Source: Peptococcaceae bacterium
Lineage (GTDB): Bacteria; Bacillota; Desulfitobacteriia; Desulfitobacteriales; Syntrophobotulaceae
Length of the DNA: 63,053 bases
Direction of reading: 5' to 3'
Assembly (NCBI GenBank): GCA_009782825.1
Contig: WRII01000009.1
Span: forward strand, 1-63,053
The translations under genes and the position numbers were made by a program. Below, one piece after another: positions 42,756 through 52,331 of the stretch. Below the pieces are notes generated by a model. That model saw only the letters and a program-made list of their open reading frames with translations, did not search any database and had not been told where the DNA came from. How positions within the stretch are numbered: the first letter of the stretch is position 1; every line of letters begins with the position of its first letter.

Positions 42756-43658
42756 TCAATACTCCGGAGGCATGGCATTCAGCTGCTCCTGGGTAAACAC
42801 AGGCCCATCCAGGCAGACGAAGCAGCTGCCGATATTGCAGCGGCCGCATTTGCCGATGCCGCATTTCATGCGCATTTCCATAGTGGTAATGACTTCATTG
42901 GGTTTGAAGCCCATCTTGGTAAGGGCCTGCAGGGCAAACTTGATCATAATGGGGGGGCCGCAGACGATACTGACGGACGGGGGCAGAGCCAGCTCTTCCG
43001 GATAGGAGGGCACGAAGCCCACATGGCCTTGCCAGCCGTCTTCTGGCCGGTCGATGGTGACATGAATATCCATGTTATCGACCTTGGGCCAATTGTCAAA
43101 CAGGTCGTCTTTGAAAACCAGGTCGGCATAAGATCGGGCGCCGTAGACAACGGTGAGTTTGCCATAATCGGTCCGGTGTTCAACACAGTGGCGGATGAGG
43201 CTGCGCACAGGAGCATGGCCGATACCGCCGGCGATGAAGATGAGATCTTTGCCGTGACAAAAGTCCAAGGGGAATCCGTTGCCGTAGGGACCCCGGATAC
43301 CGCATTCCTGGCCTTCTTCGACGGCATGGAGGGCGTTGGTCAGGGAGCCGACGGCTTTGATGGCCATGTCGATATGGGTGTCGTTCTGAGCGGTGACGGA
43401 GAACATGGCTTCGCCATAGGGGGGAAGGGAGAGCATGCCCAGCTGGCCGGGCTGGGGGGTGAAGGGTTTGGTACCGTCGGCGCCTGTGATGGAGAAGGTC
43501 TTAACATCGGGGGTTTCGGTTGTGATCTTTGTAATGATGCCGCGCTTAGGAATCAGGGGGTTGGCAGGAGAGGCTCCGGTGTGAGATTCGTGAGGATTCA
43601 TTTTGGGGATTTTGGAGATTTTTTGGGGATTCAGATTCATATCATAGATCATACTCAT
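42756..43658 (-). CDS. FlxA-like FAD/NAD(P)H oxidoreductase subunit
   Basis: 300 residues. A ferredoxin-reductase-type FAD domain and an NAD domain (IFIAGGIGHAPVRSLIRH; VVYGARSYADLVFKDDL; CGPPIMIKFAL), then a C-terminal [2Fe-2S] group (CGIGKCGRCNIGSCFVC) as in PyrK and HydG-type subunits. In the Flx-Hdr complex this subunit oxidises NADH. Last gene of the operon, overlapping flxB by four bases. Confidence 0.88.
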   Translation of the reverse strand: MSMIYDMNLNPQKISKIPKMNPHESHTGASPANPLIPKRGIITKITTETPDVKTFSITGADGTKPFTPQPGQLGMLSLPPYGEAMFSVTAQNDTHIDMAIKAVGSLTNALHAVEEGQECGIRGPYGNGFPLDFCHGKDLIFIAGGIGHAPVRSLIRHCVEHRTDYGKLTVVYGARSYADLVFKDDLFDNWPKVDNMDIHVTIDRPEDGWQGHVGFVPSYPEELALPPSVSIVCGPPIMIKFALQALTKMGFKPNEVITTMEMRMKCGIGKCGRCNIGSCFVCLDGPVFTQEQLNAMPPEY

Positions 43659-44914
43659 GAGGGGGTCACCTCCGCGGCCTGGATTTTCTGGATGACTGTG
43701 GCGATTTCAAGGTTAACGGGACATTTGGCGACGCACCGGCCGCAGCCGACACAGAAGAGACGGCCGTGGCGCTGACGGTTGTAAAGTAATTTATCCAGAA
43801 AGCGGTTGCGCACGCGCTCTTTTTTGGACGGACGGGGATTGTGGCCGCCGGCCATACGGGTATAGTCTGAAAACATACAGGAGTCCCAGCAGCGTTGTTT
43901 ATTGATCGTGGTATGGGAAAGTGTTTTGTCATTGATGTCAAAACAATAGCAGGTGGGGCAGACATAGGTGCAAGCTCCGCACCCGAGGCAAGGCAGGTTT
44001 ATTTCGTCCCAGAGGGGATGCTCGAACATATTTTCAAGTTTTTCGCTGACGCCGTCGGAATTGACAGTGATGATCATCGGATCTGTGGGGAGAGGAGATG
44101 CGGCGGAGGTCTTGTTGCCGGCATTGTCGGCAGCGGCGTTGAGGGTGCTGTCGGCGGCGCTGCTGAGGGGGCTGTCGGCGCTGCTGCTGCTAAGGGTGCT
44201 GTCGGCGGCGCTGCTGAGGGTGCTGTCGGCGGCGTTGCTGAGGGCGATTTCTTTAAGTTCTTCAGGAGTCTTGAGAGTATCAGGGGTCTGTGTTTTAAGG
44301 GCGCCAGAGGGCCCTGTCCCTATGATTTCTGACAGGAGGGCGTCTACATAAGCCAGAGCTTGTTCGCCGCCGAGGGTTTGCGCTGTGAAGCTAAAGGTGT
44401 CGCCCAGGTCGCTGATCTGAACGTCAGCGGAAGGGGAGGATTGGGGGTTGACGCCCATGGAGGTGCAAAAGCAGGTGTCTTCATGGGTGGTACAACTGAG
44501 GGCAAAGAGTATGGTTCTGGGCCGGCGGGTTTTGTAATAGGTATCTTCGAATCCTTTTTCCAGAAAGACGCGGTCCATACAGTCGATGCTTTCGATGTCG
44601 CAGGAGCGAATGCCAAAGAGGATGGTGGGCTTATGGCCGATGGCTTTTTCCTGGATTTCGACGGTCTTGCCATGGGAAACGATCGTGTACATTTCTTCGG
44701 TTTGAGGGAAGAGAAGATCTTTGGGGGAGAGGCAGGTGTTGGTTGTCCAATGGAGAGGAAGGCCCTCTTGATAGAGTCGGAACTGACTGGCGTTTTCCAG
44801 TCCTTCGCGGCCGGGGGTCTGGGTGAAAGCGCCGGCGACGGGGATGTAGAGATTGTAAGGAACTGCCAGGGCTTTCAGGATTGAGTCAATTTGGGTTTTG
44901 GCTATTGTTTTCAT
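43655..44914 (-). CDS. FlxB-like [4Fe-4S] subunit with low-complexity insert
   Basis: 419 residues. The N-terminal part resembles the beta subunit of sulfhydrogenase/Flx (ILFGIRSCDIESIDCMDRVF). The C-terminal part holds two cluster motifs (CLGCGACTYVCPTCYC; CVGCGRCVAKCP). Residues about 195-270 are an Ala/Asp/Ser-rich repeat (AADSTLSS units) absent from normal homologues, encoded by repetitive DNA at 44100-44240. Electron carrier between FlxA and the rest. Confidence 0.87.
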   Translation of the reverse strand: MKTIAKTQIDSILKALAVPYNLYIPVAGAFTQTPGREGLENASQFRLYQEGLPLHWTTNTCLSPKDLLFPQTEEMYTIVSHGKTVEIQEKAIGHKPTILFGIRSCDIESIDCMDRVFLEKGFEDTYYKTRRPRTILFALSCTTHEDTCFCTSMGVNPQSSPSADVQISDLGDTFSFTAQTLGGEQALAYVDALLSEIIGTGPSGALKTQTPDTLKTPEELKEIALSNAADSTLSSAADSTLSSSSADSPLSSAADSTLNAAADNAGNKTSAASPLPTDPMIITVNSDGVSEKLENMFEHPLWDEINLPCLGCGACTYVCPTCYCFDINDKTLSHTTINKQRCWDSCMFSDYTRMAGGHNPRPSKKERVRNRFLDKLLYNRQRHGRLFCVGCGRCVAKCPVNLEIATVIQKIQAAEVTPS

Positions 44915-44931
44915 AATCAGGACCTCCTTCC

Positions 44932-45867
44932 TTACATAAATTCTTCCGGATCTTCCGGCTTGAAGTGGTTGAGTGTGGCGGTGACATCGAAGTTCATGCT
45001 GGCCGGGGGTTCGTCGAAAAGTTCTTCAATGCTGAGGCCAAGCTTGCTGTTCAGCAGCATCACGGGCAGGTGCATCGGGCATGAACGCTCGCATTCTCCG
45101 CAGCTGACGCACCGTCCGGCGACATGCATGGCGCGGACAAGGTGATAGAAGCCGTTGTCGGAGGTGTTGTTGCCTTTGCCGACCCAATTGGGAAGGGTTT
45201 GGTCGAAGCAGCATTCTTTGCACGAGCAGACGGGGCAGACGTTGCGACAGGCATAACAGCGAATACAGCTTTGGAACATCTGCTGCCAGTAGGCGCCTCG
45301 TTCGGCCGGGGGCATGTTTTCGATTTTGGCCAGGTCTCGGTGAGCCTGAAATCCTTTGAGGCCGTTTGGGTTTTCGGGTCTTTTGTCTGGGGAGTCGATG
45401 AGGATGTCGTATTCAACGGGGGTGGCGGTGTAACAGGTTTCGCATTTTTTTGCGAGGATAGTGGTATTGTGTTCTTCTTTGAGACCGGGACAATCGATGC
45501 CGATAATATAGACGTTTTCACGGGTGATCTGGTTGTCTTGGATCAGGCCAATAAGGGAGCGGCTGTCGCAGCCTTTGACGAAGATAGCGGTTTTAAGTCT
45601 GTCTTCGTTGTCTGCGATCCTATCTTGGCGATCCGGACACCCGAGTAAGAATTTTGTAAGATTATGGTAGCAGAACTCGTCGAAGATCAGGTCGTCGACT
45701 TGGTCGGGTCTGTGGATGAAGGCTGGGGCTGATTTGTTGGGGAGGATGCCTTTTTTCCAGCCGAGAATCAGGTCAACGGCTTGGATCTCCAGAAGGTTAC
45801 GGGCTATATTGCGCATTTCGTGCCTGATGGCGATTGTGTTTGTGGCGTGTATGACGGTATCTTTCAT
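44932..45867 (-). CDS. FlxC-like [4Fe-4S] subunit
   Basis: 311 residues. N-terminal FrhB-like segment (FVKGCDSRSLIGLIQD), then Cys-rich regions CIRCYACRNVCPVCSCKECC and CVSCGECERSCP. Companion of FlxB. It overlaps flxD by four bases. Confidence 0.87.
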   Translation of the reverse strand: MKDTVIHATNTIAIRHEMRNIARNLLEIQAVDLILGWKKGILPNKSAPAFIHRPDQVDDLIFDEFCYHNLTKFLLGCPDRQDRIADNEDRLKTAIFVKGCDSRSLIGLIQDNQITRENVYIIGIDCPGLKEEHNTTILAKKCETCYTATPVEYDILIDSPDKRPENPNGLKGFQAHRDLAKIENMPPAERGAYWQQMFQSCIRCYACRNVCPVCSCKECCFDQTLPNWVGKGNNTSDNGFYHLVRAMHVAGRCVSCGECERSCPMHLPVMLLNSKLGLSIEELFDEPPASMNFDVTATLNHFKPEDPEEFM

Positions 45868-46442
45868 GAACTGATCCCTCCTTCATCCCACAGTTTTTGG
45901 CTGGGGCCCAGGGGCCGGATGGTGTCGGTGAGCTCGGTGACGACTTGTTGGAATTTGGGGCCTTCGGAGCCGGAAATCCAGCAGACGCGGAAGCGGCGCG
46001 GATCCAGGCCGATGAATTCCATAAGCCGGGTCATGAGCAGATAGCGGCGGCGGGTAAAATAATTGCCGGTGGTAAAGTGGCAGTCGCCCGGATGGCAGCC
46101 GGCCACAAGAACGCCGTCGAAGCCTTTCTGGAAGGCGCGGATGACGAATTGTGGATTGGTGCGGCCGGAGCAGGGAACCCGGAGAACCCGGGTTGTGGTT
46201 GGATATTGCAGACGGCTGAGACCGGCCAGGTCGGCGCCGGCGTAGGTGCAGTATTGACAGGCGAAGACGAGGATTTTGGGTTCCCAATCGCTGGCGATAT
46301 CTTTCGCGGATGCTGCGGATGTGTTCTGGGGTACGGTGAGTTCGGCTGCGCTGATTTCCAGTGGTGTGGGGTTGGGTGTCGTGGAGCCGGGTGTCATGGG
46401 TTCGGGTGTCGTGTTGCATGTGGGGTCAAGAGAGTTTACCAT
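45864..46442 (-). CDS. MvhD/FlxD-like iron-sulfur subunit
   Basis: 192 residues. The MvhD [2Fe-2S] domain starts at about residue 58 (ILVFACQYCTYAGADLAG; RVPCSGR; GCHPGDCHF). It links the NADH-side module to HdrA. The first 55 residues are a Pro/Thr-rich extension (TPGSTTPNPTP) not needed for the fold. It overlaps hdrA by seven bases. Confidence 0.88.
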   Translation of the reverse strand: MVNSLDPTCNTTPEPMTPGSTTPNPTPLEISAAELTVPQNTSAASAKDIASDWEPKILVFACQYCTYAGADLAGLSRLQYPTTTRVLRVPCSGRTNPQFVIRAFQKGFDGVLVAGCHPGDCHFTTGNYFTRRRYLLMTRLMEFIGLDPRRFRVCWISGSEGPKFQQVVTELTDTIRPLGPSQKLWDEGGISS

Positions 46443-48451
46443 AGGGAATCCACCTCCGCCAAGATTTGTTCATTTGTGAAGCCGAGCAGGTCGAGAGCTC
46501 CGGCGCGGCAGTTGACTGTGCAGGCGCCGCAGCCTTGACATAAGCCGTTGTTGACGTTGGCGACTTGACGTTTGACTTCTTTGCCGGTGGGGCCCCAGGC
46601 CACGGATCCGTGAACTCTTTCTGTAAGATCAGTGAAGCTGATGGCTTTGTAGGGACAGATGGGAATGCAGAAGCCGCAGCCGGAACACCGGTCTGTATCT
46701 ACCTTGGCGACGATGGGTTCGGTTTCCATTTCGTCTTTGCTGAGCAGGGCCACGACTTTGGCAGCAGCGGCGCCGGCTTGGGCGACGGTATCGGGAATGT
46801 CTTTGGGGCCTTGGCAGGCTCCGGCCAGGTAGATGCCGGCGGAAAGGGTTTCTACGGGGCGCAGCTTGGGATGGGCTTCGGAAAAGAAGTTGTTTTGATC
46901 GTAGGAGATGCCGATTTTGCGGGCAAACCCAGCGGCGTCGGGCTGGGGTTCCATGGCTGTGGCCAGAACGACCATGTCGGCGTCGACAAAGACTTGTTTG
47001 CCGAGAAGGGTGTCTTCGCCTTGGACGATGAGTTTGCGGTTCTCGCCTTCTCCTTCTTCATAGATGCGGGAAACGCGGCCCCGCACATAGGTGACGCCGT
47101 ATTCTTCTACGCCGCGCAGATAAAATTCTTCGTAGTTTTTCCCGGGGGTACGGATGTCCATATAGAAGATGATGGCTTGGGAATCTTTGATTTTGTCTCG
47201 GACCATGGTGGCGTGTTTGGCTGTGTACATGCAGCAGGCCCGGGAGCAGTAATCGTGGCCGCGGGCTTTGTCCCGGGAGCCGACGCACTTGATGAAGACG
47301 ACGTTTTTGGGTTCTGTGTTATCGGAGGGGCGTTTGATTTTGCCCATGGTGGGTCCGGAGGCGTTGACGAGGCGCTCGAATTCCAGGCCGGAAATGACGT
47401 CTTTGTAGTGACCGTAACCGTATTCGCCGTATTGGCTGTGGTCGTATAGGGTGTAGCCGGTGGCGACGACGATGGCGCCGTAGCGGATTTGGACCATTTC
47501 GTCTTGGTCTTCAAAATTGACGGCGTCGGCGGTGCAGACGCGGGCGCAGATTTTGCATTTGCCGGTTTTGAAGTAGCGGCAGTTTTCCCGGTCGATGACG
47601 GGTTTGTTGGGGATGGCTTGGGGGAAGGGGGAGTAGATGGCGGGACGGGTGCCTAAATTGCACTCGAATTCGCTGGGGATTTTCTTGGAGGGGCATTTCT
47701 CGGAGCAGAGGCCGCAGCCGGTGCATTTGACGGAGTCGACGTAGCTGGCTTTGCGCCGGATGGTGACGTCGAAGTTGCCGACGTAGCCGTCGACTTTTTC
47801 GACTTCGCTGTAGGGGATGATGGTGATGTTGGGATGTTGGGAGGCGTCTACCATTTTGGGGGTTAGGATGCAGGCGGAGCAGTCCATGGTGGGGAAGGTT
47901 TTGTCGATTTGCGCCATTTTGCCGCCGATGGAGGGTTCTCGTTCTACCAGATCGACGTGGTACCCGGTGTCGGCGATGTCCAGGGCGGCTTGTATGCCGG
48001 CGATGCCGCCGCCGATGACGAGGGCGCGCTTATGGACGGGGATGAAGGAACTGGGAAGTTGTTCGTTTTTCAGGACTTTGGCTACGGCCATGTTGACGAG
48101 GTCGCCGGCTTTGGCGGTGGCTTTGTCTTTGTCGGAGTGGACCCATGAACATTGCTCGCGGATGTTGGCGATTTCGAGCATGTAGGGGTTGAGACCGCCG
48201 CTGTCGATGCATTTGCGGAAGGTGGTTTCATGCATGCGCGGCGAACAGGCGGCGACGACGACGCGGTCGAGGCCGTGTTCGGCGATGGCTTCTTTGATCA
48301 TGGTTTGTCCGGGGTCGGAGCACATATATTTGTATTCTGTGCTGAAGGCCACGCCGGGCAGGGTTTTGGCGGCTTCGGCCAATTTTTCACAATGCACGGT
48401 TTGGGAGATGTTTGTGCCGCAGTGGCAGACAAATACGCCTACTTTTTTCAT
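46436..48451 (-). CDS. hdrA: Heterodisulfide reductase-like subunit A, flavin bifurcating
   Basis: 671 residues. N-terminal VGVFVCHCGTNI, FAD-binding VIGGGIAGIQAALDIAD, a conserved Cys-rich loop (TMDCSACILTPKM) and several [4Fe-4S] motifs (CTGCGLCSEKCP; CSGCGFCIPICP; CQGCGACTVNC). HdrA carries the bifurcating FAD that splits electrons between ferredoxin and the disulfide. All Cys are encoded as Cys; no in-frame UGA (selenocysteine) is present. Confidence 0.93.
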   Translation of the reverse strand: MKKVGVFVCHCGTNISQTVHCEKLAEAAKTLPGVAFSTEYKYMCSDPGQTMIKEAIAEHGLDRVVVAACSPRMHETTFRKCIDSGGLNPYMLEIANIREQCSWVHSDKDKATAKAGDLVNMAVAKVLKNEQLPSSFIPVHKRALVIGGGIAGIQAALDIADTGYHVDLVEREPSIGGKMAQIDKTFPTMDCSACILTPKMVDASQHPNITIIPYSEVEKVDGYVGNFDVTIRRKASYVDSVKCTGCGLCSEKCPSKKIPSEFECNLGTRPAIYSPFPQAIPNKPVIDRENCRYFKTGKCKICARVCTADAVNFEDQDEMVQIRYGAIVVATGYTLYDHSQYGEYGYGHYKDVISGLEFERLVNASGPTMGKIKRPSDNTEPKNVVFIKCVGSRDKARGHDYCSRACCMYTAKHATMVRDKIKDSQAIIFYMDIRTPGKNYEEFYLRGVEEYGVTYVRGRVSRIYEEGEGENRKLIVQGEDTLLGKQVFVDADMVVLATAMEPQPDAAGFARKIGISYDQNNFFSEAHPKLRPVETLSAGIYLAGACQGPKDIPDTVAQAGAAAAKVVALLSKDEMETEPIVAKVDTDRCSGCGFCIPICPYKAISFTDLTERVHGSVAWGPTGKEVKRQVANVNNGLCQGCGACTVNCRAGALDLLGFTNEQILAEVDSLW

Positions 48452-49428
48452 GCGGGACCTCCTTTCTTGTTGTCTGGGTTTGGAGTGGGGGTTTCGGTGG
48501 ATTCTGAGGCTGGAACTGGGGTGTCGGCAGGCTTATTTTTAACTTTTTTGATTTTGATCCTTTTGAGAAGGTCTTTCTTGGAGAGAAGGGGTATGGGGCT
48601 GATAAAGTGTTTTTTAAGGCCAAGTTTCTTTGGGCGGAGGTTCAAGGCTAAGCCCATGAGTTGGGTGAAATAGAAGACGGGCAGGTTGAAGGGACGGCCG
48701 CGTTTTTTTCCTAAGGCTTTCTGGCGCATATCCAGGTTGCCAAGACACATGGGGCAGGCGCAGACGATACAGTCGGCGCCGCTTTTTTCGGCTTGTTCCA
48801 GGATGCGGTTGACCAGGGGACCGCCGACTTCGGGATAGGCTATGGGATGGGAGTTGCCGCAGCATTCGGTTTTGTGGGACCAGCTGACGGGTTCGGCGCC
48901 AAGGGCGGCGACGATGGTGTCGATGGTCTGAGGGTTTTCGGGATCGTCTACGTCCATGAAGTCTGTTGGCCGCGCTTGCAGGCAGCCGTAGTAGCTGGCG
49001 ACTTTGAGGCCGGTCAGGGGCTTGATGATGTTCTCTTTTAAGGTGTCAAGGCCGGCGTCGATGAAGATTTCGAGAATGGACTTGACGGGATAGGTGGCTT
49101 GGTAGGGGCGGTCGATCAGGGATTCTATCTGGGCGCGCATGTCTTCGGAGGTCTTGACGGCGTGTTCGGCGGCTTTGGAGCGGGAAAGGCAGGCGGCGCA
49201 GGGGATGGCCAGTGACAGGCCTTGTTCTTCGCCAAGGGCTGCGTTGCGGGCGGGCAGGGCCAGGGCCAGGGTGTGGTCTTGGAGATGGGCTGAGGAGGCG
49301 CCGCAGCAGCTCCAGTCGGGGAGTTCGCACAACTCGATGCCGAGGAGGGGGGCGACGGCTTGGGTGGAGATATTGTACTCGAGTCCGGTGCCGCTTAGGG
49401 AGCATCCGGGATAATAGGCGTATTTCAC
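48448..49428 (-). CDS. hdrB: Heterodisulfide reductase-like subunit B
   Basis: 326 residues with two CCG domains (YYPGCSLSG...WSCCGASS and YYGCLQAR...TECCGNS), the ligands of the noncubane clusters where the disulfide is split. The C-terminal 40 residues are a Lys/Pro-rich tail. In bacteria the substrate is probably a DsrC-like or other thiol protein rather than CoM-S-S-CoB. Overlaps hdrA and hdrC by four bases each. Confidence 0.92.
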   Translation of the reverse strand: MKYAYYPGCSLSGTGLEYNISTQAVAPLLGIELCELPDWSCCGASSAHLQDHTLALALPARNAALGEEQGLSLAIPCAACLSRSKAAEHAVKTSEDMRAQIESLIDRPYQATYPVKSILEIFIDAGLDTLKENIIKPLTGLKVASYYGCLQARPTDFMDVDDPENPQTIDTIVAALGAEPVSWSHKTECCGNSHPIAYPEVGGPLVNRILEQAEKSGADCIVCACPMCLGNLDMRQKALGKKRGRPFNLPVFYFTQLMGLALNLRPKKLGLKKHFISPIPLLSKKDLLKRIKIKKVKNKPADTPVPASESTETPTPNPDNKKGGPA

Positions 49429-50033
49429 GGGGTGTCACCTCCAGAGGTTTGATCGGGGTGGGGGGTGTTGCTCATGCGGTTGTAACGTTCATGGATTTTC
49501 CGTACTTCTTTACGGGCTTTGGATGTGGTATGGGGAAAGAGGGAGAGTTTTTTGTTGAGGATCATTTTTGGAGCGAAGCCGGCGTCTTTGAGGGGGCGTC
49601 CGACGCTCAGGTTGTATCCAAGCATGAGGGCCATTTCGTAGACGCGGCCGCGTTTTCCGACAAGTTTCATGAACTTTGTGTGAAAAATATCAAGGGGGCG
49701 GACTTTGACGCTGCCCTGGTTGCGGGCTTCGATGCGCAGGCCTTCCATGATTCGGGAAGGATGGACTTCGCGCGGGCACCGGGCTGAGCAGGTGTGGCAT
49801 GTGGCGCAGAGCCATGTGGAGTGACACTCCATCATTTCGTCATACAGGCCGAGCTTGGCCAGTTGGATGACTTTGTGAGGGGGGGTGTCCATGGCGAAGG
49901 CTACGGGGCATCCTGCCGAGCATTTGCCGCATTGGTAGCATTTTCCGACGTCTGCGTCGTATTTTGTCTTCAGGTCCTGTCGAATGCGCTGGGCTTCGGC
50001 CAGTGTCGAAGTGATGTTTACTGTGTTCATCAT
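49425..50033 (-). CDS. hdrC: Heterodisulfide reductase-like subunit C
   Basis: 202 residues with two [4Fe-4S] motifs (CYQCGKCSAGCP; CATCHTCSARCP). First gene of the operon; it passes electrons from HdrA to HdrB. ATG 50033 (or 50030) after GGAGGTGG. The operator-like repeats lie 75-145 bases upstream. Confidence 0.92.
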   Translation of the reverse strand: MMNTVNITSTLAEAQRIRQDLKTKYDADVGKCYQCGKCSAGCPVAFAMDTPPHKVIQLAKLGLYDEMMECHSTWLCATCHTCSARCPREVHPSRIMEGLRIEARNQGSVKVRPLDIFHTKFMKLVGKRGRVYEMALMLGYNLSVGRPLKDAGFAPKMILNKKLSLFPHTTSKARKEVRKIHERYNRMSNTPHPDQTSGGDTP

Positions 50034-50106
50034 CCACCTCCGTAGTTTTTGGGTGATTTTTAGGTATGTTTTTCTTCATCCTTAAACCTATGAAAAACCA
50101 TTCATA

Positions 50107-50176
50107 GAACGATATCAGTTACACAAAATAAGCTCAACTTAAACTGAACGATATCAGCTAAATTGAAAGATATCGA
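50107..50176 (-). promoter_or_regulatory. Three copies of a GAACGATATCAG motif upstream of hdrC
   Basis: GAACGATATCAG at 50107-50118 and 50146-50157, and GAAAGATATCGA at 50165-50176. Spacings of 39 and 19 bases put them on one face of the helix. The central GATATC is palindromic. Probably binding sites for a regulator of the hdr-flx operon. The rest of the 50034-50643 gap holds no gene that I can support. Confidence 0.5.
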
Positions 50177-50538
50177 CTTGAGATGATTGTATCTCCTATT
50201 GTACTATTTTTCTCATGGTGAAATCAAATGTGTGGGGCCATAATGTGATAAAATATTTTTATATTACCATATGATTTTGTAATATTGTTGAGAATATGGG
50301 GGCGAAAATATATGAAAGTCAAAATCCCTTATTTTGCATAAAACAGACCTTCATGGGACAAAGGTATATGTGTTGGCGCCGCAATAACGGGGCTGGGAAA
50401 AAAGGGGATAAGGGCCACATATCCTGAAATATTTTCGGTCAGTTTCCGTCCCGCGTGGGATATTCGCTTGGGATATTGAGATGAATGACATAATGACATT
50501 GAAAGAATGGCAAGATTGGCCAGAATATGCTATAATGT

Positions 50539-50604
50539 CGTCAATAAAAACAAGAAAATCCAATACTGACCACTGACCACTGACCACTTGCGGGCGTAGC
50601 CCGC
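50539..50604 (+). repeat. Dispersed intergenic repeat, copy 1
   Basis: A 66-base element with three GACCACT tandem units and a terminal GCGGGCGTAGCCCGC hairpin. The reverse complement of nearly the same sequence occurs at 59488-59561. It lies just before pgi and directly after a TATAAT. Confidence 0.8.
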
Positions 50605-50643
50605 GAAAGCTTTTTATCCAGAAATGCAGAAGCGGGAGGTGCC

Positions 50644-52302
50644 ATGGATATGAATCAATGGCGAAAATTTCAACAGGGGTTTGTTTTTGACACATCTTTA
50701 GGCATGGCGGTGGATTTCAGCCGTGCGGGGGTGGATCGGGACTTTTTAGAGGAGATGTCCGTGGCAATGGGGCGCTGTTATGATGAGTTGGCGGAGCTGG
50801 AGGCGGGGGCTATTGCGAATCCGGACGAGAATCGCCAGGTGGGGCATTATTGGCTCAGAGCGCCGGCTCTGGCGGCGAGTCCTGAGATGACACAGGAGAT
50901 TGAGCAGACTCTTAAGGGTATGGAGGATTTTGTCCAGGCGGTGCATGCGGGACGTATCCAGGGCCAAAGAGGTCATTCCTTTAAATATGTGCTCTTGATC
51001 GGGATTGGAGGATCGAGCCTGGGACCCCAGTTTGTGGCGGATGCTTTGGGGTATCCGAATCAACCGTTGAAAGCTTATTTCATCAATAATACGGATCCGG
51101 ACGGCATAGACCGGGTGCTGGATGAGGTCGCGGGATATTTGGATCAGACGCTGGTTGTGGTGATTTCGAAAAGCGGGGGAACAGTGGAAACGCGCAATGG
51201 TATGATCGAGGTCCGTGGGGCTTATGCGGAACGGGGATTGGATTTTGCCAAGCATGCGGTGGCGGTGACCCAAGTGGGCAGTATGTTGGATGAGGTGCGG
51301 AAGCAGGAGGCGTGGCTGGCGGCTTTTCCCATGTGGGATTGGGTGGGGGGACGGACGTCTCTGTTGTCGGCGGTGGGGCTGCTGCCTTTAGGGTTGCTGG
51401 GGGTGGATGTTCAGCAGTTGCTGGAGGGGGCGCGTCTGTGCGATGTCTGGACCCGGGAGAGGGTGACAGAGAATAACCCGTCGGCTTTGCTGGCCTTGTC
51501 TTGGTACAAGGCGACGGGGGGGCAGGGGGGCGGCCAGATGGTGGTGCTGCCATATAAGGATCGGTTGGAGTTGGTAGGAAAATACTTACAACAACTAGTG
51601 ATGGAGTCTTTAGGCAAAGAGTTGGACCGGGATGGCCGGCGCGTACATCAGGGGCTGACGGTACTGGGCAACAAAGGGTCAACGGATCAGCATTCGTATG
51701 TTCAGCAGCTGTTGGATGGGCCAAATAATTTTGTGGCGGTTTTTATTGAGGTGCTGCTGGACCGGGCGGGCAGTTCGGCTGTGATGGCGGAGGAGAGCAC
51801 AGCGGGGGATTATTTGCAGGCCTTTCGTCTGGGAACCCGGGAGGCTTTGAGTCAGCGGGGGCGTTCGTCTTTGACGATCCTGCTGGAAAAGGTGGATGCG
51901 CTGCGCGTGGGGGCTTTGATTGCACTGTTTGAGCGGGCGGTGACCTTCTATGCGTCTCTGGTGAATATCAATGCCTATCATCAACCGGCGGTGGAATTGG
52001 GCAAGAGGAGTGCGGGGGAGATTATTGGCCTGAAAAATGATGTGGTTCACTATCTGAAGGATCATGCCCATGAGGATTTTTCTGTGGAGGAGCTGGTCAA
52101 GGCCTTGGGCTGTGAGGGGGCGGAGGAGATGGTGTTCAGTCTGCTGTGGCGCTTGAGCTATAATGCTCAGAGTGGGATCTGTGTGGTGAAGGGAGCGGCC
52201 GTGTCAGGGGAAGAGGCGAGTGCGCAGGATGAGATTGCGCACAACACAGACGCGCCGGGGGATATATGGGCGCGCCGGTATAGATGTGTGAGGGAGTTAT
52301 AA
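50644..52302 (+). CDS. pgi: Glucose-6-phosphate isomerase
   Basis: 552 residues. IGIGGSSLGPQF, SKSGGTVET and GNKGSTDQHSY are the PGI signatures (phosphosugar binding and catalytic regions), all present. It interconverts glucose-6-P and fructose-6-P. ATG 50644 after GGGAGGTGCC. The sequence is closer to the long bacterial PGI with a C-terminal helical extension. The opposite-strand LtaS-like gene converges on it. Confidence 0.93.
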   Translation: MDMNQWRKFQQGFVFDTSLGMAVDFSRAGVDRDFLEEMSVAMGRCYDELAELEAGAIANPDENRQVGHYWLRAPALAASPEMTQEIEQTLKGMEDFVQAVHAGRIQGQRGHSFKYVLLIGIGGSSLGPQFVADALGYPNQPLKAYFINNTDPDGIDRVLDEVAGYLDQTLVVVISKSGGTVETRNGMIEVRGAYAERGLDFAKHAVAVTQVGSMLDEVRKQEAWLAAFPMWDWVGGRTSLLSAVGLLPLGLLGVDVQQLLEGARLCDVWTRERVTENNPSALLALSWYKATGGQGGGQMVVLPYKDRLELVGKYLQQLVMESLGKELDRDGRRVHQGLTVLGNKGSTDQHSYVQQLLDGPNNFVAVFIEVLLDRAGSSAVMAEESTAGDYLQAFRLGTREALSQRGRSSLTILLEKVDALRVGALIALFERAVTFYASLVNINAYHQPAVELGKRSAGEIIGLKNDVVHYLKDHAHEDFSVEELVKALGCEGAEEMVFSLLWRLSYNAQSGICVVKGAAVSGEEASAQDEIAHNTDAPGDIWARRYRCVREL

Positions 52303-52331
52303 TTTAGGCATTTATGCTTAGCTGCAGCCCT

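Noticed and set aside
46565-47449. Long plus-strand open frame opposite hdrA
   Set aside because: Antisense shadow of a GC-rich conserved gene; no ribosome site and no family resemblance.
46436-48451. Selenocysteine in HdrA
   Set aside because: All cluster cysteines are ordinary Cys codons and there is no in-frame TGA.
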